NCBI RefSeq assembly: GCF_009834025.1
Contig: NZ_CP047156.1
Coordinates: forward strand, 3,308,067 to 3,372,066
DNA: 64,000 bases
Source: Epidermidibacterium keratini
GTDB taxonomy: Bacteria > Actinomycetota > Actinomycetes > Mycobacteriales > Antricoccaceae
Reading direction: 5' to 3'
Below are positions 35,010 through 43,626 of the stretch, piece after piece (the first letter of the stretch is position 1; each line of letters opens with the position of its first letter). The translations under genes were made by a program, and so were the position numbers. Under the pieces are notes generated by a model that did no database searches, had not been told where the DNA came from, and saw only the letters and a program-made list of their open reading frames with translations.

Positions 35010-36656
35010 ATGTCGACCTACGACGAACGGCCATGGCTGGAGCTCTACGGCGACCAGAAGGCCGACTACGAGCTCGAGTTCCCAAGCGCACTAGACATGT
35101 TCGAGGCGGGGCTGGCCGCCGACCCGGACGGGGTGGCGATCCGCTACTTCGACGGCGTGATCACCCGCAAGGAGCTCGACGAGCTCAGCGACGCGCTCGC
35201 CGTCGGGCTGCTTGACCGCGGCTTCCAGCCCGGTGACCGCCTCGCGGTCTATCTGCAGAACGTGCCGCAGTTCGTGATCTGCATGGTCGCGGCGTGGAAA
35301 GCCGGCGGGCTGCTGGTCTCGATCAACCCGATGAGCCGCGAGCGGGAGCTGACCTACCTGCTCGGCGACTCGGGAGCGAAGGTGCTCGTCGCGCTCGATG
35401 ACCTCTACCGCGATGTCGGGACGAACGTCGTACCCGACAGCCCCGTGGAGCTCGTGCTCACGACCAGCGGACTGGACTATCAGACCCGCAACGACCCGCG
35501 GCTGTTTGACGGGCAGCGGATCGAGCCTGGCGAGGGCGCGGAGGACTTCGCCGCGTTCATTGACAAGTACCGCGGGCAGCAGCCGCCGCCGGTCGAGCTG
35601 GGCCTCGATGACACCGCGTTCTTGACCTATACCTCGGGTACGACGGGCGTGCCCAAGGGCGCGATGAACACCCACCGCAACGTGGTGTTCACCGCCATGG
35701 TCTACCGAGACTTCGTGCGGTTCCAGCCCGGTGGCGAGATCTTCGGTATCGCTCCGCTGTTTCACATCACCGGTCTGATCGGGCATATCGCGATCAGCTT
35801 GCTCGCACCGATGCCGCTCATCCTGGCGTTCCGCTTCGAGCCGGCCGTCGTACTCGATGCGCTCAAGGAGCACCGACCGACGTACACGATCGGGGCGATC
35901 ACCGCGTTTAACGCGCTGATCAACCATCCGGACTTCACCAAGGACGCGTTCAGCTCGTTTACGTCGGTCTACTCCGGTGGGGCTCCGATCTCACCGTCTG
36001 CCGAGCGTGCTTTCGAGACGGCCGCGGGCATCCAGGTCCAGAACGCCTACGGGCTTACCGAGACGACGAGCCCAATGACGGCCAACCCGTTTGGTGCGCA
36101 GCCGCCGGTCGATGAGACATCGGGTGCGCTGTCGGTCGGCGTGCCGGTGCCATCGACGGTCGTGCGCATCCAGGGCGAGGACGGCGCGGATCTTCCACTC
36201 GGTGAGATCGGTGAGATCGTCGCCAAAGGCCCGCAGGTAGTCGCCGGCTACTGGCAGAAGCCGAAGGAGACCGCTGAGGGGATCCCGAACGGCTCGCTGC
36301 ACTCCGGCGACGTCGGCTTCATGAACGAGGACGGCTGGATCTTCATCGTCGATCGCAAGAAGGACATGATCAACGCCTCCGGATACAAGGTCTGGCCGCG
36401 CGAGGTCGAGGACGTGCTCGGGGAGCATCCCGCCGTACTCGAGGCGGCAGTGGTCGGCGTACCGGATGAGAAGCGCGGCGAGACGGTCAAGGCGTTCGTC
36501 AGCTTGAAGTCCGGCGCGAGTACGACGCCCGAGGAGCTGATTGCGCATGCCAAGCAGCGGATGGCGGCGTACAAGTATCCGCGCGAGCTGGTGATCCTCG
36601 ACGAGCTGCCGAAGACGGTCACCGGCAAGATCCTGCGCCGCGAGCTTCGGGAGTGA
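35010..36656 (+). CDS. Acyl-CoA synthetase (AMP-forming), long-chain type
   Basis: A 548-residue adenylate-forming enzyme that activates a carboxylic acid with ATP and CoA. Motifs: TYTSGTTGVPKGAMNTHRN (P-loop-like A3), YGLTETTSPMT (A5), GDVGFMNEDGWIFIVDRKKDMINASGYKVWP (A7-A8) and the catalytic Lys in PKTVTGKILRREL (A10). The ATG at 35010 is chosen because AGGAGGT stands 6-7 bp upstream and the protein then begins like its family; the frame is open back to 34863 only as a shadow of the preceding gene. It forms a likely operon with the cyclase-family gene. The chain length of its substrate is not certain. Confidence 0.92.
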   Translation: MSTYDERPWLELYGDQKADYELEFPSALDMFEAGLAADPDGVAIRYFDGVITRKELDELSDALAVGLLDRGFQPGDRLAVYLQNVPQFVICMVAAWKAGGLLVSINPMSRERELTYLLGDSGAKVLVALDDLYRDVGTNVVPDSPVELVLTTSGLDYQTRNDPRLFDGQRIEPGEGAEDFAAFIDKYRGQQPPPVELGLDDTAFLTYTSGTTGVPKGAMNTHRNVVFTAMVYRDFVRFQPGGEIFGIAPLFHITGLIGHIAISLLAPMPLILAFRFEPAVVLDALKEHRPTYTIGAITAFNALINHPDFTKDAFSSFTSVYSGGAPISPSAERAFETAAGIQVQNAYGLTETTSPMTANPFGAQPPVDETSGALSVGVPVPSTVVRIQGEDGADLPLGEIGEIVAKGPQVVAGYWQKPKETAEGIPNGSLHSGDVGFMNEDGWIFIVDRKKDMINASGYKVWPREVEDVLGEHPAVLEAAVVGVPDEKRGETVKAFVSLKSGASTTPEELIAHAKQRMAAYKYPRELVILDELPKTVTGKILRRELRE

Positions 36657-36737
36657 GGGGCGCCGCGGAACCGTGTCGGGTGCGCGTGCGACCTACCTGA
36701 CGCGAAGTCAACGAACCCGTCAGCGAAGATAGGACCC

Positions 36738-37451
36738 ATGCAGACCCAGCTCAGGCACCAGCCGTCGTTCACCGTTGCCCGTCTCCACCTCCAGCCCAAC
36801 GAGCCCGTGCGCGTCCAGAGCGGCGCGATGATGGCGACAAGCCCGGGAATGGTGCTGTCCTCGCGGATGGAGGGCGGGCTGATGTCCGGGATCAAGCGCT
36901 CGGTGCTGTCTGGCGAGTCGTTCTTCGTCTCGACTTACACCGCGCCGCAGCAGGGCGGCTGGGTTGATATTGCCGGCGTACTGCCCGGTGACATCCTGCC
37001 CATCGACCTCGTGCCAGGGCGGCCGTTTTATGTCACTCGCGGCAACTGGATGGCCAACTCGTATGGCACCGAGGTCGACACCAAGTGGGGCGGACGGGCG
37101 AGCCTGTTTGGCGGTGAAGGCGGCTTCGGTCTGCAGGCGCACGGGCAGGGAACCATCTTGGTGAGCGTGTACGGCGCGCTGGACATCGTCGACCTGCAGC
37201 CGGGCGAGCAGATCGTCGTCGACACCGGACATGTGGTGGCCTATGACCTGGGCATCCAGTTCCGGATGCGCCGCGCGGTCGAGGGGCGCACGATCCAGTC
37301 GATGAAGTCCGGTGAGGGCTTCGTCTTCGACTTCGCCGGTCCGGGGCGGGTGTATCTGCAGTCGCGTAACCCCAAGGAGTTCGCGACTTGGGTCATGTCG
37401 ATGGTGCCGAGCTCGAACCCGCAGGGCGGACTCGGCGGCATCTTCAAGTAG
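36738..37451 (+). CDS. AIM24 / TIGR00266 family protein
   Basis: The 237-residue protein has the AIM24 fold: VQSGAMMATSPGMVLSSRMEGGLMSGIKR near the start, LSGESFFVSTYTA, then repeated beta segments and a glycine-rich end (NPQGGLGGIF). Members form trimeric beta-prisms; in mitochondria a homologue maintains respiratory complexes, while bacterial roles are unknown. It is located between two acyl-CoA ligase genes and transcribed in the same direction. There are no signal peptide or membrane segments. The 81-bp gap upstream has no obvious hairpin, so it may be in the same operon as the upstream ligase. Confidence 0.9.
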   Translation: MQTQLRHQPSFTVARLHLQPNEPVRVQSGAMMATSPGMVLSSRMEGGLMSGIKRSVLSGESFFVSTYTAPQQGGWVDIAGVLPGDILPIDLVPGRPFYVTRGNWMANSYGTEVDTKWGGRASLFGGEGGFGLQAHGQGTILVSVYGALDIVDLQPGEQIVVDTGHVVAYDLGIQFRMRRAVEGRTIQSMKSGEGFVFDFAGPGRVYLQSRNPKEFATWVMSMVPSSNPQGGLGGIFK

Positions 37452-37458
37452 CCCACTG

Positions 37459-37500
37459 CTGGGGCTCGGGCTATGGTGTGCGACACAAGCCCGAGCCCAG
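37459..37500 (+). terminator. Stem-loop after the AIM24 gene
   Basis: CTGGGGCTCGGGCT pairs with AGCCCGAGCCCAG (13 pairs with one bulged G) around a 15-nt loop, starting 8 bp after the AIM24 stop. No U-run follows, and the next gene starts 15 bp later, so it may be a terminator or an mRNA-stabilising hairpin. Confidence 0.6.
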
Positions 37501-37515
37501 GAGTGAGGAATCGAC

Positions 37516-39231
37516 ATGACCAAGCCCGCGTCTGCCAGTTCTGCCACGGAGGCCTACCGGGCCGCGCGCGATGAGATTCTGCACCTGCGCGGGGACTACC
37601 AGCGGGCGGTCGATACGTTCACCTGGCCGGAGCTTGGGTCGACGTTTAACTGGGCCGTCGACTGGTTCGATGCGATCGGGCGCGGCAACGACAAGCCCGC
37701 GCTCGTGCTCGTGGAGGAGGACGGATCGCGGGCGTCGTACTCCTTTGATGAGCTCGTCCGTCGTTCGGACCAGGTGGCGGCGTGGCTGCGCGAGCAGGGC
37801 GTCGGCAAGGGCGACTCGGTCATCCTCATGCTCGGCAACCAGGTCGAGTTGTGGGAGGCGATGCTCGCGATCATGAAGCTGGGCGCCGTCATCATGCCGA
37901 CGACCTCGGCGGTGGGCCCGGAGGATCTTGTGGACCGGATGGCGCGCGGGAAGGCGCGGCACGCGATCTGCAATGCGGCAGATGCCGACAAGTTCGCTGG
38001 TATCACTGAAGAGTTCACCAAGATCGCGGTTGGCGACGCTGAGGGTTGGCTGCGGTTTCAGGACGCGTATGACGTCACCGACCCGGCGGTCGAGCACCCG
38101 GGGACCGCACCGGATGACCGACTGCTGCTCTACTTCACCTCGGGGACGACGAGCCGTCCGAAGCTCGTCGAGCACACTCAGATCTCTTATCCCGTAGGGC
38201 ATCTCTCGACGCTGTATTGGCTGGGCCTGCAGCCCGGCGACGTACACCTCAACATCTCCTCGCCGGGGTGGGGCAAGCACGCGTGGAGCTGTTTCTTTGC
38301 GCCGTGGATCGCCGAGGCCACGATCTTTATCTACAACTACTCGCGTTTTGATGCTGCTGCGCTGATGGAGCAGATCGACAAGGAGTCGGTGACGACCTTC
38401 TGCGCACCGCCGACGGTCTGGCGCATGCTGATCAACGCCGACCTGAGTGCCGGGCCATGGAAGCTGCGTGAGGTGATCGGTGCGGGGGAGCCGCTGAACC
38501 CGGAGGTCATCGGCAAGGTCGAGCAGGCGTGGGGACTGACTCTCCGGGACGGCTATGGGCAGACCGAGACAACGGCGTCGGTCGGCAACGTCCCAGGCGA
38601 AGAGGTCAAGCCGGGGTCGATGGGCAAGGTGCTGCCGGGGGTTCCCGTCGTACTCGTCGATCCGGTCTCCAACGAGAAGGTGTCGGGTGAGGGCGAGATC
38701 TGCATCGACCTGTCGGGCAACCCGTTGTCGCTGATGACCGGCTACCAGGACGATCCCGAGCGCAACGCGAAGGCGATGGCCGGCGGCGTCTATCACTCCG
38801 GCGACGTCGCGACGATCGACGACGACGGCTACATCACCTTCATCGGCCGCACCGACGACGTCTTCAAGGCCTCGGACTACAAGGTGAGCCCATTTGAGCT
38901 GGAGAGCGTGCTGATCGAGCACCCCGCGGTTGCAGAGGCGGCCGTTGTACCCGCGCCCGACGAGGTGCGTCTGGCGATCCCGAAGGCCTACATTGCCTTA
39001 GCCCCAGGCTATTCCGACGATGCGGACACTGCGCGCGACATCCTCAAGCATGCGCGAGAGCGGCTCGCGCCGTTCCAGCGGGTACGCCGGATCGAGTTCT
39101 ATGAGCTGCCGAAGACGATCTCGGGCAAGATCCGCCGCGTCGAGCTGCGCCAGCGCGAGGAAGAGATCGCGGGGAAGCCGAAGGAGCCAACCGAGTGGCG
39201 CGATGACGACTTCCCTGAGATCAAGGGCTAG
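37516..39231 (+). CDS. AMP-binding acyl-CoA synthetase, medium-chain (MACS/ACS-like) type
   Basis: A 571-residue ligase of the acetyl/medium-chain group. Motifs: LYFTSGTTSRPKLVEHTQ (A3), SSPGWGKHAWSCFFAPW, a Trp/Gly-rich block characteristic of MACS enzymes, DGYGQTETTASVGN (A5), SGDVATIDDDGYITFIGRTDDVFKASDYKVSP (A7-A8) and the catalytic Lys in PKTISGKIRRVEL (A10). GAGGAAT lies before the ATG. It is a second, differently specialised ligase in the same cluster; its stop overlaps the convergent serine hydrolase gene by 4 bp. The exact acid activated is unknown. Confidence 0.92.
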   Translation: MTKPASASSATEAYRAARDEILHLRGDYQRAVDTFTWPELGSTFNWAVDWFDAIGRGNDKPALVLVEEDGSRASYSFDELVRRSDQVAAWLREQGVGKGDSVILMLGNQVELWEAMLAIMKLGAVIMPTTSAVGPEDLVDRMARGKARHAICNAADADKFAGITEEFTKIAVGDAEGWLRFQDAYDVTDPAVEHPGTAPDDRLLLYFTSGTTSRPKLVEHTQISYPVGHLSTLYWLGLQPGDVHLNISSPGWGKHAWSCFFAPWIAEATIFIYNYSRFDAAALMEQIDKESVTTFCAPPTVWRMLINADLSAGPWKLREVIGAGEPLNPEVIGKVEQAWGLTLRDGYGQTETTASVGNVPGEEVKPGSMGKVLPGVPVVLVDPVSNEKVSGEGEICIDLSGNPLSLMTGYQDDPERNAKAMAGGVYHSGDVATIDDDGYITFIGRTDDVFKASDYKVSPFELESVLIEHPAVAEAAVVPAPDEVRLAIPKAYIALAPGYSDDADTARDILKHARERLAPFQRVRRIEFYELPKTISGKIRRVELRQREEEIAGKPKEPTEWRDDDFPEIKG

Positions 39232-40409
39232 CGTTTCTGGCCGTTGAGTGCGGCGTACAGCGCGCGTTCGTAGTCCTGGTACATCGCCCAGGCGGCTGGC
39301 GGGACGAAGGGCAGGGTCTGGGAGTAGATCGCGCCGGTGATGCCGGTCGTCGGGTCGACCCAGAAGTGGGTGTTGCACAGTCCTGCCCAGCCGCCGCTGC
39401 CGGCTGCGCGAGCACCGTCGATGTCGTCAGTGTTGAGGATGAGGCCGAGGCCCCACTTCCAGCCGGGTCCGGCGTTGAAGTCGTCGGAGGACGCCGGGTG
39501 GGCAGTCTTGATGGCGGGCGGGAAGTCGAGATCGCCGATCTGGTTGGTGAAAGCCTGCTGGACGGTCTGCTCGGACAGGATGCGCGTGCCGTCGAGCTCG
39601 CCGCCTCGCAGGAGCATTCGCTGGAAGCGCAGGTAGTCATTCGGCGTGCTGTAGAGACCATGGCCGCCGGGCCAATACTCCGGAGCCGGCGGATGGTCGA
39701 CCTCCGTGGCGACCCATGCGCCGTCATCGCCAGGCATGTGGATCGGCACGGTCGCCGACCGCTGCTCGTCGCTGGGGGAGTACGTCGTACTCGACATCCC
39801 TAGCGGGCCGGTGATGTTGTCTTCGAAGACGACATCTAGCGTGCTCCCGGCAGCCGCCTCGACGACCTGTCCGAGCCAGTCGGTGTTGATTCCGTACTCG
39901 TACTTCGTGCCGGGGTCGGCGGTCATAGGTGCCGTGAAGATGACCTTCGAGCCCGACAGCACGTTCGGCGTGCCGGTTGTTTGTTCCCACTGCACGAGGT
40001 CGGCGTCCCAGAACCAGTAGCCGAGCCCTGTCGTATGGGTGACGAGGTGGTGGACCGTCGCCTGGCTGCGGGGCGCGCGGAGGCGGGGAGTGTCGCCGTC
40101 GAACCCTTCGAGGACCTGGACGTCGGCGAACTGCGGGCAGTAGTCGGCGATCGGTGCGCTTAGGTCGAGCTTGCCCTGTTCGACGAGTTGGAGGGCGGCG
40201 GCCGTCGTGACCATCTTGGTCATCGACATGATCCGGAAGGTCGTGTCTGCATCGACTGGCTGATCGCCGCCGACGGTGTGCACTCCGGCTGAGTGCTCGT
40301 AGATGCTTCCGTCGCGGTCTGCCGCGGTCGCGACGACGCACGGGGCAGCGCCGGCTTGAACTGCGGAATCCAGCACGGCGTCGACCGCCGACCAGTCGGG
40401 AGATGACAT
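39228..40409 (-). CDS. Serine hydrolase, beta-lactamase class C / EstB type
   Basis: The 393-residue hydrolase has the active-site pair of the class C/DD-peptidase fold: SxxK in IMSMTKMVTTAA (Ser nucleophile, Lys base) and YxN in KYEYGINTDW. The third-box region near GLCNTHFWVDPTTG has HFW rather than the KTG of true beta-lactamases, as in EstB-like esterases. No signal peptide is seen, so it is probably cytoplasmic, and an esterase on acyl or phenolic esters fits the neighbouring ligases. It is transcribed towards the ligase gene. Confidence 0.88.
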   Translation of the reverse strand: MSSPDWSAVDAVLDSAVQAGAAPCVVATAADRDGSIYEHSAGVHTVGGDQPVDADTTFRIMSMTKMVTTAAALQLVEQGKLDLSAPIADYCPQFADVQVLEGFDGDTPRLRAPRSQATVHHLVTHTTGLGYWFWDADLVQWEQTTGTPNVLSGSKVIFTAPMTADPGTKYEYGINTDWLGQVVEAAAGSTLDVVFEDNITGPLGMSSTTYSPSDEQRSATVPIHMPGDDGAWVATEVDHPPAPEYWPGGHGLYSTPNDYLRFQRMLLRGGELDGTRILSEQTVQQAFTNQIGDLDFPPAIKTAHPASSDDFNAGPGWKWGLGLILNTDDIDGARAAGSGGWAGLCNTHFWVDPTTGITGAIYSQTLPFVPPAAWAMYQDYERALYAALNGQKR

Positions 40410-40479
40410 GGCTCGCCTCCTAGCGAGAGAGGTGTCGTCCAGTCATCCTCGGCTCCGCCGACCGATTTGACCAGCCCTA

Positions 40480-40637
40480 CGCCTATCGGCAGTCGAGCCC
40501 TTCGACAACCGGCGCTCGTGCCTCGCGCTTGCTCAGACAGGCAGCTGCGAGGCGGCTGAGTGTCCGCGTGGGTCGAGCAGGCCGAGGAACGAGGCCGGTT
40601 GCCGAGACCTAGAGACCACGTCCGCCGGCCGGAATCC
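40480..40637. repeat. REP-like repeats downstream of DUF222-HNH gene 2
   Basis: No gene lies in 40410-40637. From about 40480 the region holds repeat ends (GTCGAGCCCTTCGACAACCG), then TGTCCGCGTGGGTCGAGCAG (40560-40579), the unit start also seen at the beginning of the tandem array near 15085, then CCGGTTGCCGAGACC and CTAGAGACCACGTCCGCCGG. The last part is the reverse complement of the tail after the first DUF222 gene. Confidence 0.8.
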
Positions 40638-42677
40638 CTAGCTATGGCCGGGGTTTTGGGTGATGCCGCCGGGCCGGGTGATGAGTTCGAGGCCGAGGCC
40701 GGGGTTGCGCCAGATCATCACCGCGCCGTTTTCGCGGATTTGGACGCGCCAGGCGGTGTGGTGGCGGATGCGGTGGTGTTCACGGCATAGGCAGGCGAGG
40801 TTCGCATCAGCGGTATGCCCACCCGACCCGTCGGGCCGGTGCTCAGTGGTGTGGTCGAGGTCGAGCTCCCCGCGCGCGGAGACGGCGGGGCGGTCGCAGT
40901 AGGGGAACCGGCACGTCTGATCGCGTAGCTGCACCCTGCGCCTCATCCGGGCATTCGGGTGGCGCACGACCGGGCCGAGGTCCAGCGGCATGCCAGTCAG
41001 CTCGTCGGTGACGAGGCGTTGCAGGTCCGGCTCACCCGATAACAGGAACAGCAGCACCTGGTACGGCACGCACCCGAGTCCCTCGATGTAGGCGCGGTCT
41101 TCACGGTCGTACTCCGACAGATCATCACCATCTGCGCCTTGTTCGGTGGTCGAGCAGGTGCGAGCCCCTCCGGGCGAGCACCGGTTGTCGAGACCACTCG
41201 CACCCGTGGGCAGGCTCGCGCTTTCCCCGTCTCGGGCTTCGGATTCAGGATCGGTCTCAGAGCGTTGTTCGGGTGGTGCGGCGCTGGCGTCGCCGGGCGG
41301 GGCGTGGGCTCCGGTGGCGCCGGGGATGATCCCGGCGCGGAGACACAGCAGCGTGGCCAGCGGCACGCTCACCGTCAACAGCGTTCGTGGTGGTGCGGGG
41401 GTGCTCATGCCGAGCACGCCCATCAGCATCACGATGGTCTCCCACGCCTCCTGCACCTGGGGGTACTGCTCTGGATCGATCTGTGGGTAGCCGCTGTGCG
41501 GGTCGATCGAGGCCGGGGTGAGGCCGAGCTGCTGCGCGGCCGCTGGGGCCAGTGCGGCGGGCCCGAACAGCATCGACTGAAACACGTCCGCGCGTACTTG
41601 GTCCGCGGTCCGCGGATCGCCCTTGTCGACCTGCGCGGCGTACTGGGCCAGGGCGTTCTCGATCGCGGTGATCACCGTCGCGGGCAGGTAACCGTTCAGC
41701 CACCGCATCCCAAACAGATCCGTCTGGGAGAACTCGACCCGCCGGTTGTGCATGCCCTGCTCGTGATCAGCCTCCGGCTCCGGCGGCGCGCTCGTGTGTT
41801 TGGCGGCCCAGGTCCGCAGCCGGCGCCGCAGCGTATCGGTGGTGACGTACCCGCGCTTGGCGAACAGCTTCTCGTCGGCGGCAGCAAGCGCGTCGTCGTC
41901 GAGGTCGTCAGCGGCGCGGAACAGCACCGCGAGCTGGTACCCCGACCAGTCACCGGACTCTGCGCGGTCGAGCGCGTTCGGCATCGACCGCGTCATCCGC
42001 AGCGCCTTGTTCAGCATTCCGTGCGCCACGCGGGCGTTGACCCGGCACGCGGCGCTAATGCCGGTAGCGGCGACCTGACGGCGCGAGACCCACCGATCAC
42101 CGCGATCACCATCAGCCTCCCGCGCGGCGTGCGGACGGTACCCGCTCGGGGACGCCTCGCCGGGCAGCTGCTCGTCCGCGGTCGCGAACGCCTCGGCCAT
42201 CGCGCGGGCCTCCACCGCCGCCACCGTGCCCGAGACCCGCTGACACATCTCAATCACCGTGACCGCCTGCCCGTGCGCCGACTCCAACGAATCGATATGT
42301 GCCAGGTAGCCATCGAGCTGATCACGAAGCGCCGCCAACGCCGCCCGCGGCCCCGACACCCGCGCCGTCTCGTCGGCGCCTTTCGAGGCTGTCTCCTGTG
42401 GCGCCGTTACCTGCGCACCATTGACTGGGTCGGTCGCCGTCTCGATGACGGACTCGGCGCTCCCGGCCGTATCTGCCTCTGACTGCTCGAACAGCTCGGT
42501 CTGCACCGCCCGCAGCGCCGACTCTTCAGGTCCAGCGGGCTCCGCAACCGGTGTCGGCTCAGGCTCCTTCACCGACCGAGCGCGAAGCGTGACACCATCG
42601 GGAAGCGGGCAGTACGAACTCAGCTGCGAGATCAGATCATCGACCTGATCATCACCACGCAACTGCCTACGCTTCAT
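40638..42677 (-). CDS. DUF222 domain-containing HNH endonuclease (13E12 family), copy 2
   Basis: This 679-residue paralogue of the gene at 15513-17441 lies in the opposite orientation. Start ATG 42677 (MKRRQLRGDDQVDDLISQL) is chosen by alignment with copy 1 (MRRRGLRDDVQVEDLLSLL). A Glu- and Ala-rich linker (about 30-95) is longer than in copy 1. Then come the DUF222 region (RRQVAATGISAACRVNARVAHG; VEFSQTDLFGMRW) and the HNH domain (CRFPYCDRPAV, ELDLDHTTEHRPDG, CLCREHHRIRHH). It carries the same in-frame repeat insert (GLDNRCSPGGARTCSTT) as copy 1. The catalytic residues are intact in both copies, so both may be active nucleases. Confidence 0.92.
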   Translation of the reverse strand: MKRRQLRGDDQVDDLISQLSSYCPLPDGVTLRARSVKEPEPTPVAEPAGPEESALRAVQTELFEQSEADTAGSAESVIETATDPVNGAQVTAPQETASKGADETARVSGPRAALAALRDQLDGYLAHIDSLESAHGQAVTVIEMCQRVSGTVAAVEARAMAEAFATADEQLPGEASPSGYRPHAAREADGDRGDRWVSRRQVAATGISAACRVNARVAHGMLNKALRMTRSMPNALDRAESGDWSGYQLAVLFRAADDLDDDALAAADEKLFAKRGYVTTDTLRRRLRTWAAKHTSAPPEPEADHEQGMHNRRVEFSQTDLFGMRWLNGYLPATVITAIENALAQYAAQVDKGDPRTADQVRADVFQSMLFGPAALAPAAAQQLGLTPASIDPHSGYPQIDPEQYPQVQEAWETIVMLMGVLGMSTPAPPRTLLTVSVPLATLLCLRAGIIPGATGAHAPPGDASAAPPEQRSETDPESEARDGESASLPTGASGLDNRCSPGGARTCSTTEQGADGDDLSEYDREDRAYIEGLGCVPYQVLLFLLSGEPDLQRLVTDELTGMPLDLGPVVRHPNARMRRRVQLRDQTCRFPYCDRPAVSARGELDLDHTTEHRPDGSGGHTADANLACLCREHHRIRHHTAWRVQIRENGAVMIWRNPGLGLELITRPGGITQNPGHS
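41143..41199 (-). repeat. REP-like element inside DUF222-HNH gene 2, read in frame
   Basis: The same 55-57 bp as at 16871-16927, here reading TCGGTGGTCGAGCAGGTGCG on the plus strand and ending in CCGGTTGTCGAGACCACTCG. Reverse-complemented it is translated in the same frame as in copy 1. Confidence 0.85.
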
Positions 42678-42734
42678 GTCTTCGACGCTACGCCAGGCCA
42701 CCGACACGACCCCTCGAAAACAGGTCGATATGGC

Positions 42735-42779
42735 CCGTTTTCGCACATATAGCAGACGTGTTTACCACATCGTTACGAA
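42735..42779 (-). promoter_or_regulatory. Conserved 45-nt element upstream of DUF222-HNH gene 2
   Basis: Reverse complement begins TTCGTAACGATGTGGTAAAC and matches 15412-15456 at 42 of 45 positions; the three differences fall together just before GCTATATG. The distance to the gene start is 57 nt, against 56 nt in copy 1. Sequence between element and gene is not conserved, so this block is under selection or was copied as a unit. Confidence 0.7.
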
Positions 42780-42809
42780 CCCGACCTCTCTCGCTCGGTC
42801 AAGATCGCT

Positions 42810-43000
42810 GATATGGCTGGGAAGTGGTTTCGACAGGCACTCGGTCGCTAGCGCTCCCTCGTTGCTCAACCACCGAGAAGAATGACCGCTCCCTCGTTGC
42901 TCAACCACCGATAAGGGGAAGTGGTTTCGAGGTCTCGACGGACGGGCTCGTACCTCGCCCTGCTCGACCCACGCGGACGATCAGTCGCCGATAGGGGATT
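42810..43000. repeat. REP-like repeats upstream of DUF222-HNH gene 2
   Basis: This stretch without a gene contains GAAGTGGTTTCGACAGGCAC, two copies of CTCCCTCGTTGCTCAACCACC (near 42860 and 42890), GAAGTGGTTTCGAGGTCTCG and CTGCTCGACCCACGCGGAC. These are the reverse complements of units upstream of gene 1, so the field has the same make-up and the same orientation relative to the gene. Confidence 0.8.
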
Positions 43001-43006
43001 GGGTGG

Positions 43007-43531
43007 TTAGGACTGGCCGTCGCGGATTTTGAGGCGGCCGGCGATGTCCGCTGCTTCGGCAGCCTTGTCGGCATCCACCTCGACGTCGTACACATCCGCC
43101 TCAAGACGACTGGTGCTCGCGAAGTCGCGCTGTCCACGGGTCGCCGACTGGCTCAGGAAGCCAAGCAGCGCACCCCAGAGCGCGCCGAGCACGATCGCCA
43201 GCAACAACGGCTGCCAGATGGGAGCGGGAGTGAAGAGGCTCAGCAAGAACCCGATGAGAAGGCCAAACCACGCGCCGGAGGCAGCACCCATCGCGGCGGC
43301 GCGGCCTTTGGTCATCCGCGTCAGCACCTGCTCGACGCTGTGTAGGCCACGACCGATGATCCGCACGCCACTCACGTCAAACCCGTTGTCAGATAGGTAA
43401 TCGACGAGCCGCTGCGCTTCGACGTATCGCGGGTAGCTGGCGAGTGTCGTCGACGCCGGGCGTTCCGGAACTACCCCCGGCTGCTGGGTGCCAACTGGTC
43501 GATTCCCACCCGGGTTGGGGCCAAGCGTCAT
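43007..43531 (-). CDS. General-stress-protein-17M-like membrane protein
   Basis: The 174-residue protein has an N-terminal YflT/GSP17M-like domain (about residues 28-75: TTLASYPRYVEAQRLVDYLSDNGFDVSGVRIIGRGL), then two glycine-rich membrane helices (about 85-135, GAWFGLLIGFLLSLF and LAIVLGALWGALLGFL) and a short acidic C-terminal domain. This arrangement is common in actinobacteria and its function is unknown. It is divergent from the FUSC-family gene across 95 bp. Confidence 0.8.
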   Translation of the reverse strand: MTLGPNPGGNRPVGTQQPGVVPERPASTTLASYPRYVEAQRLVDYLSDNGFDVSGVRIIGRGLHSVEQVLTRMTKGRAAAMGAASGAWFGLLIGFLLSLFTPAPIWQPLLLAIVLGALWGALLGFLSQSATRGQRDFASTSRLEADVYDVEVDADKAAEAADIAGRLKIRDGQS

Positions 43532-43626
43532 CTCGTCGCTCCTCGTCTCGCGCGCGGGCCTGGGTCTGCCGCGTCGACTTCAACATTAGGCGATCTGCGG
43601 CCACGAGAGCGTGGATAATTGAACGG

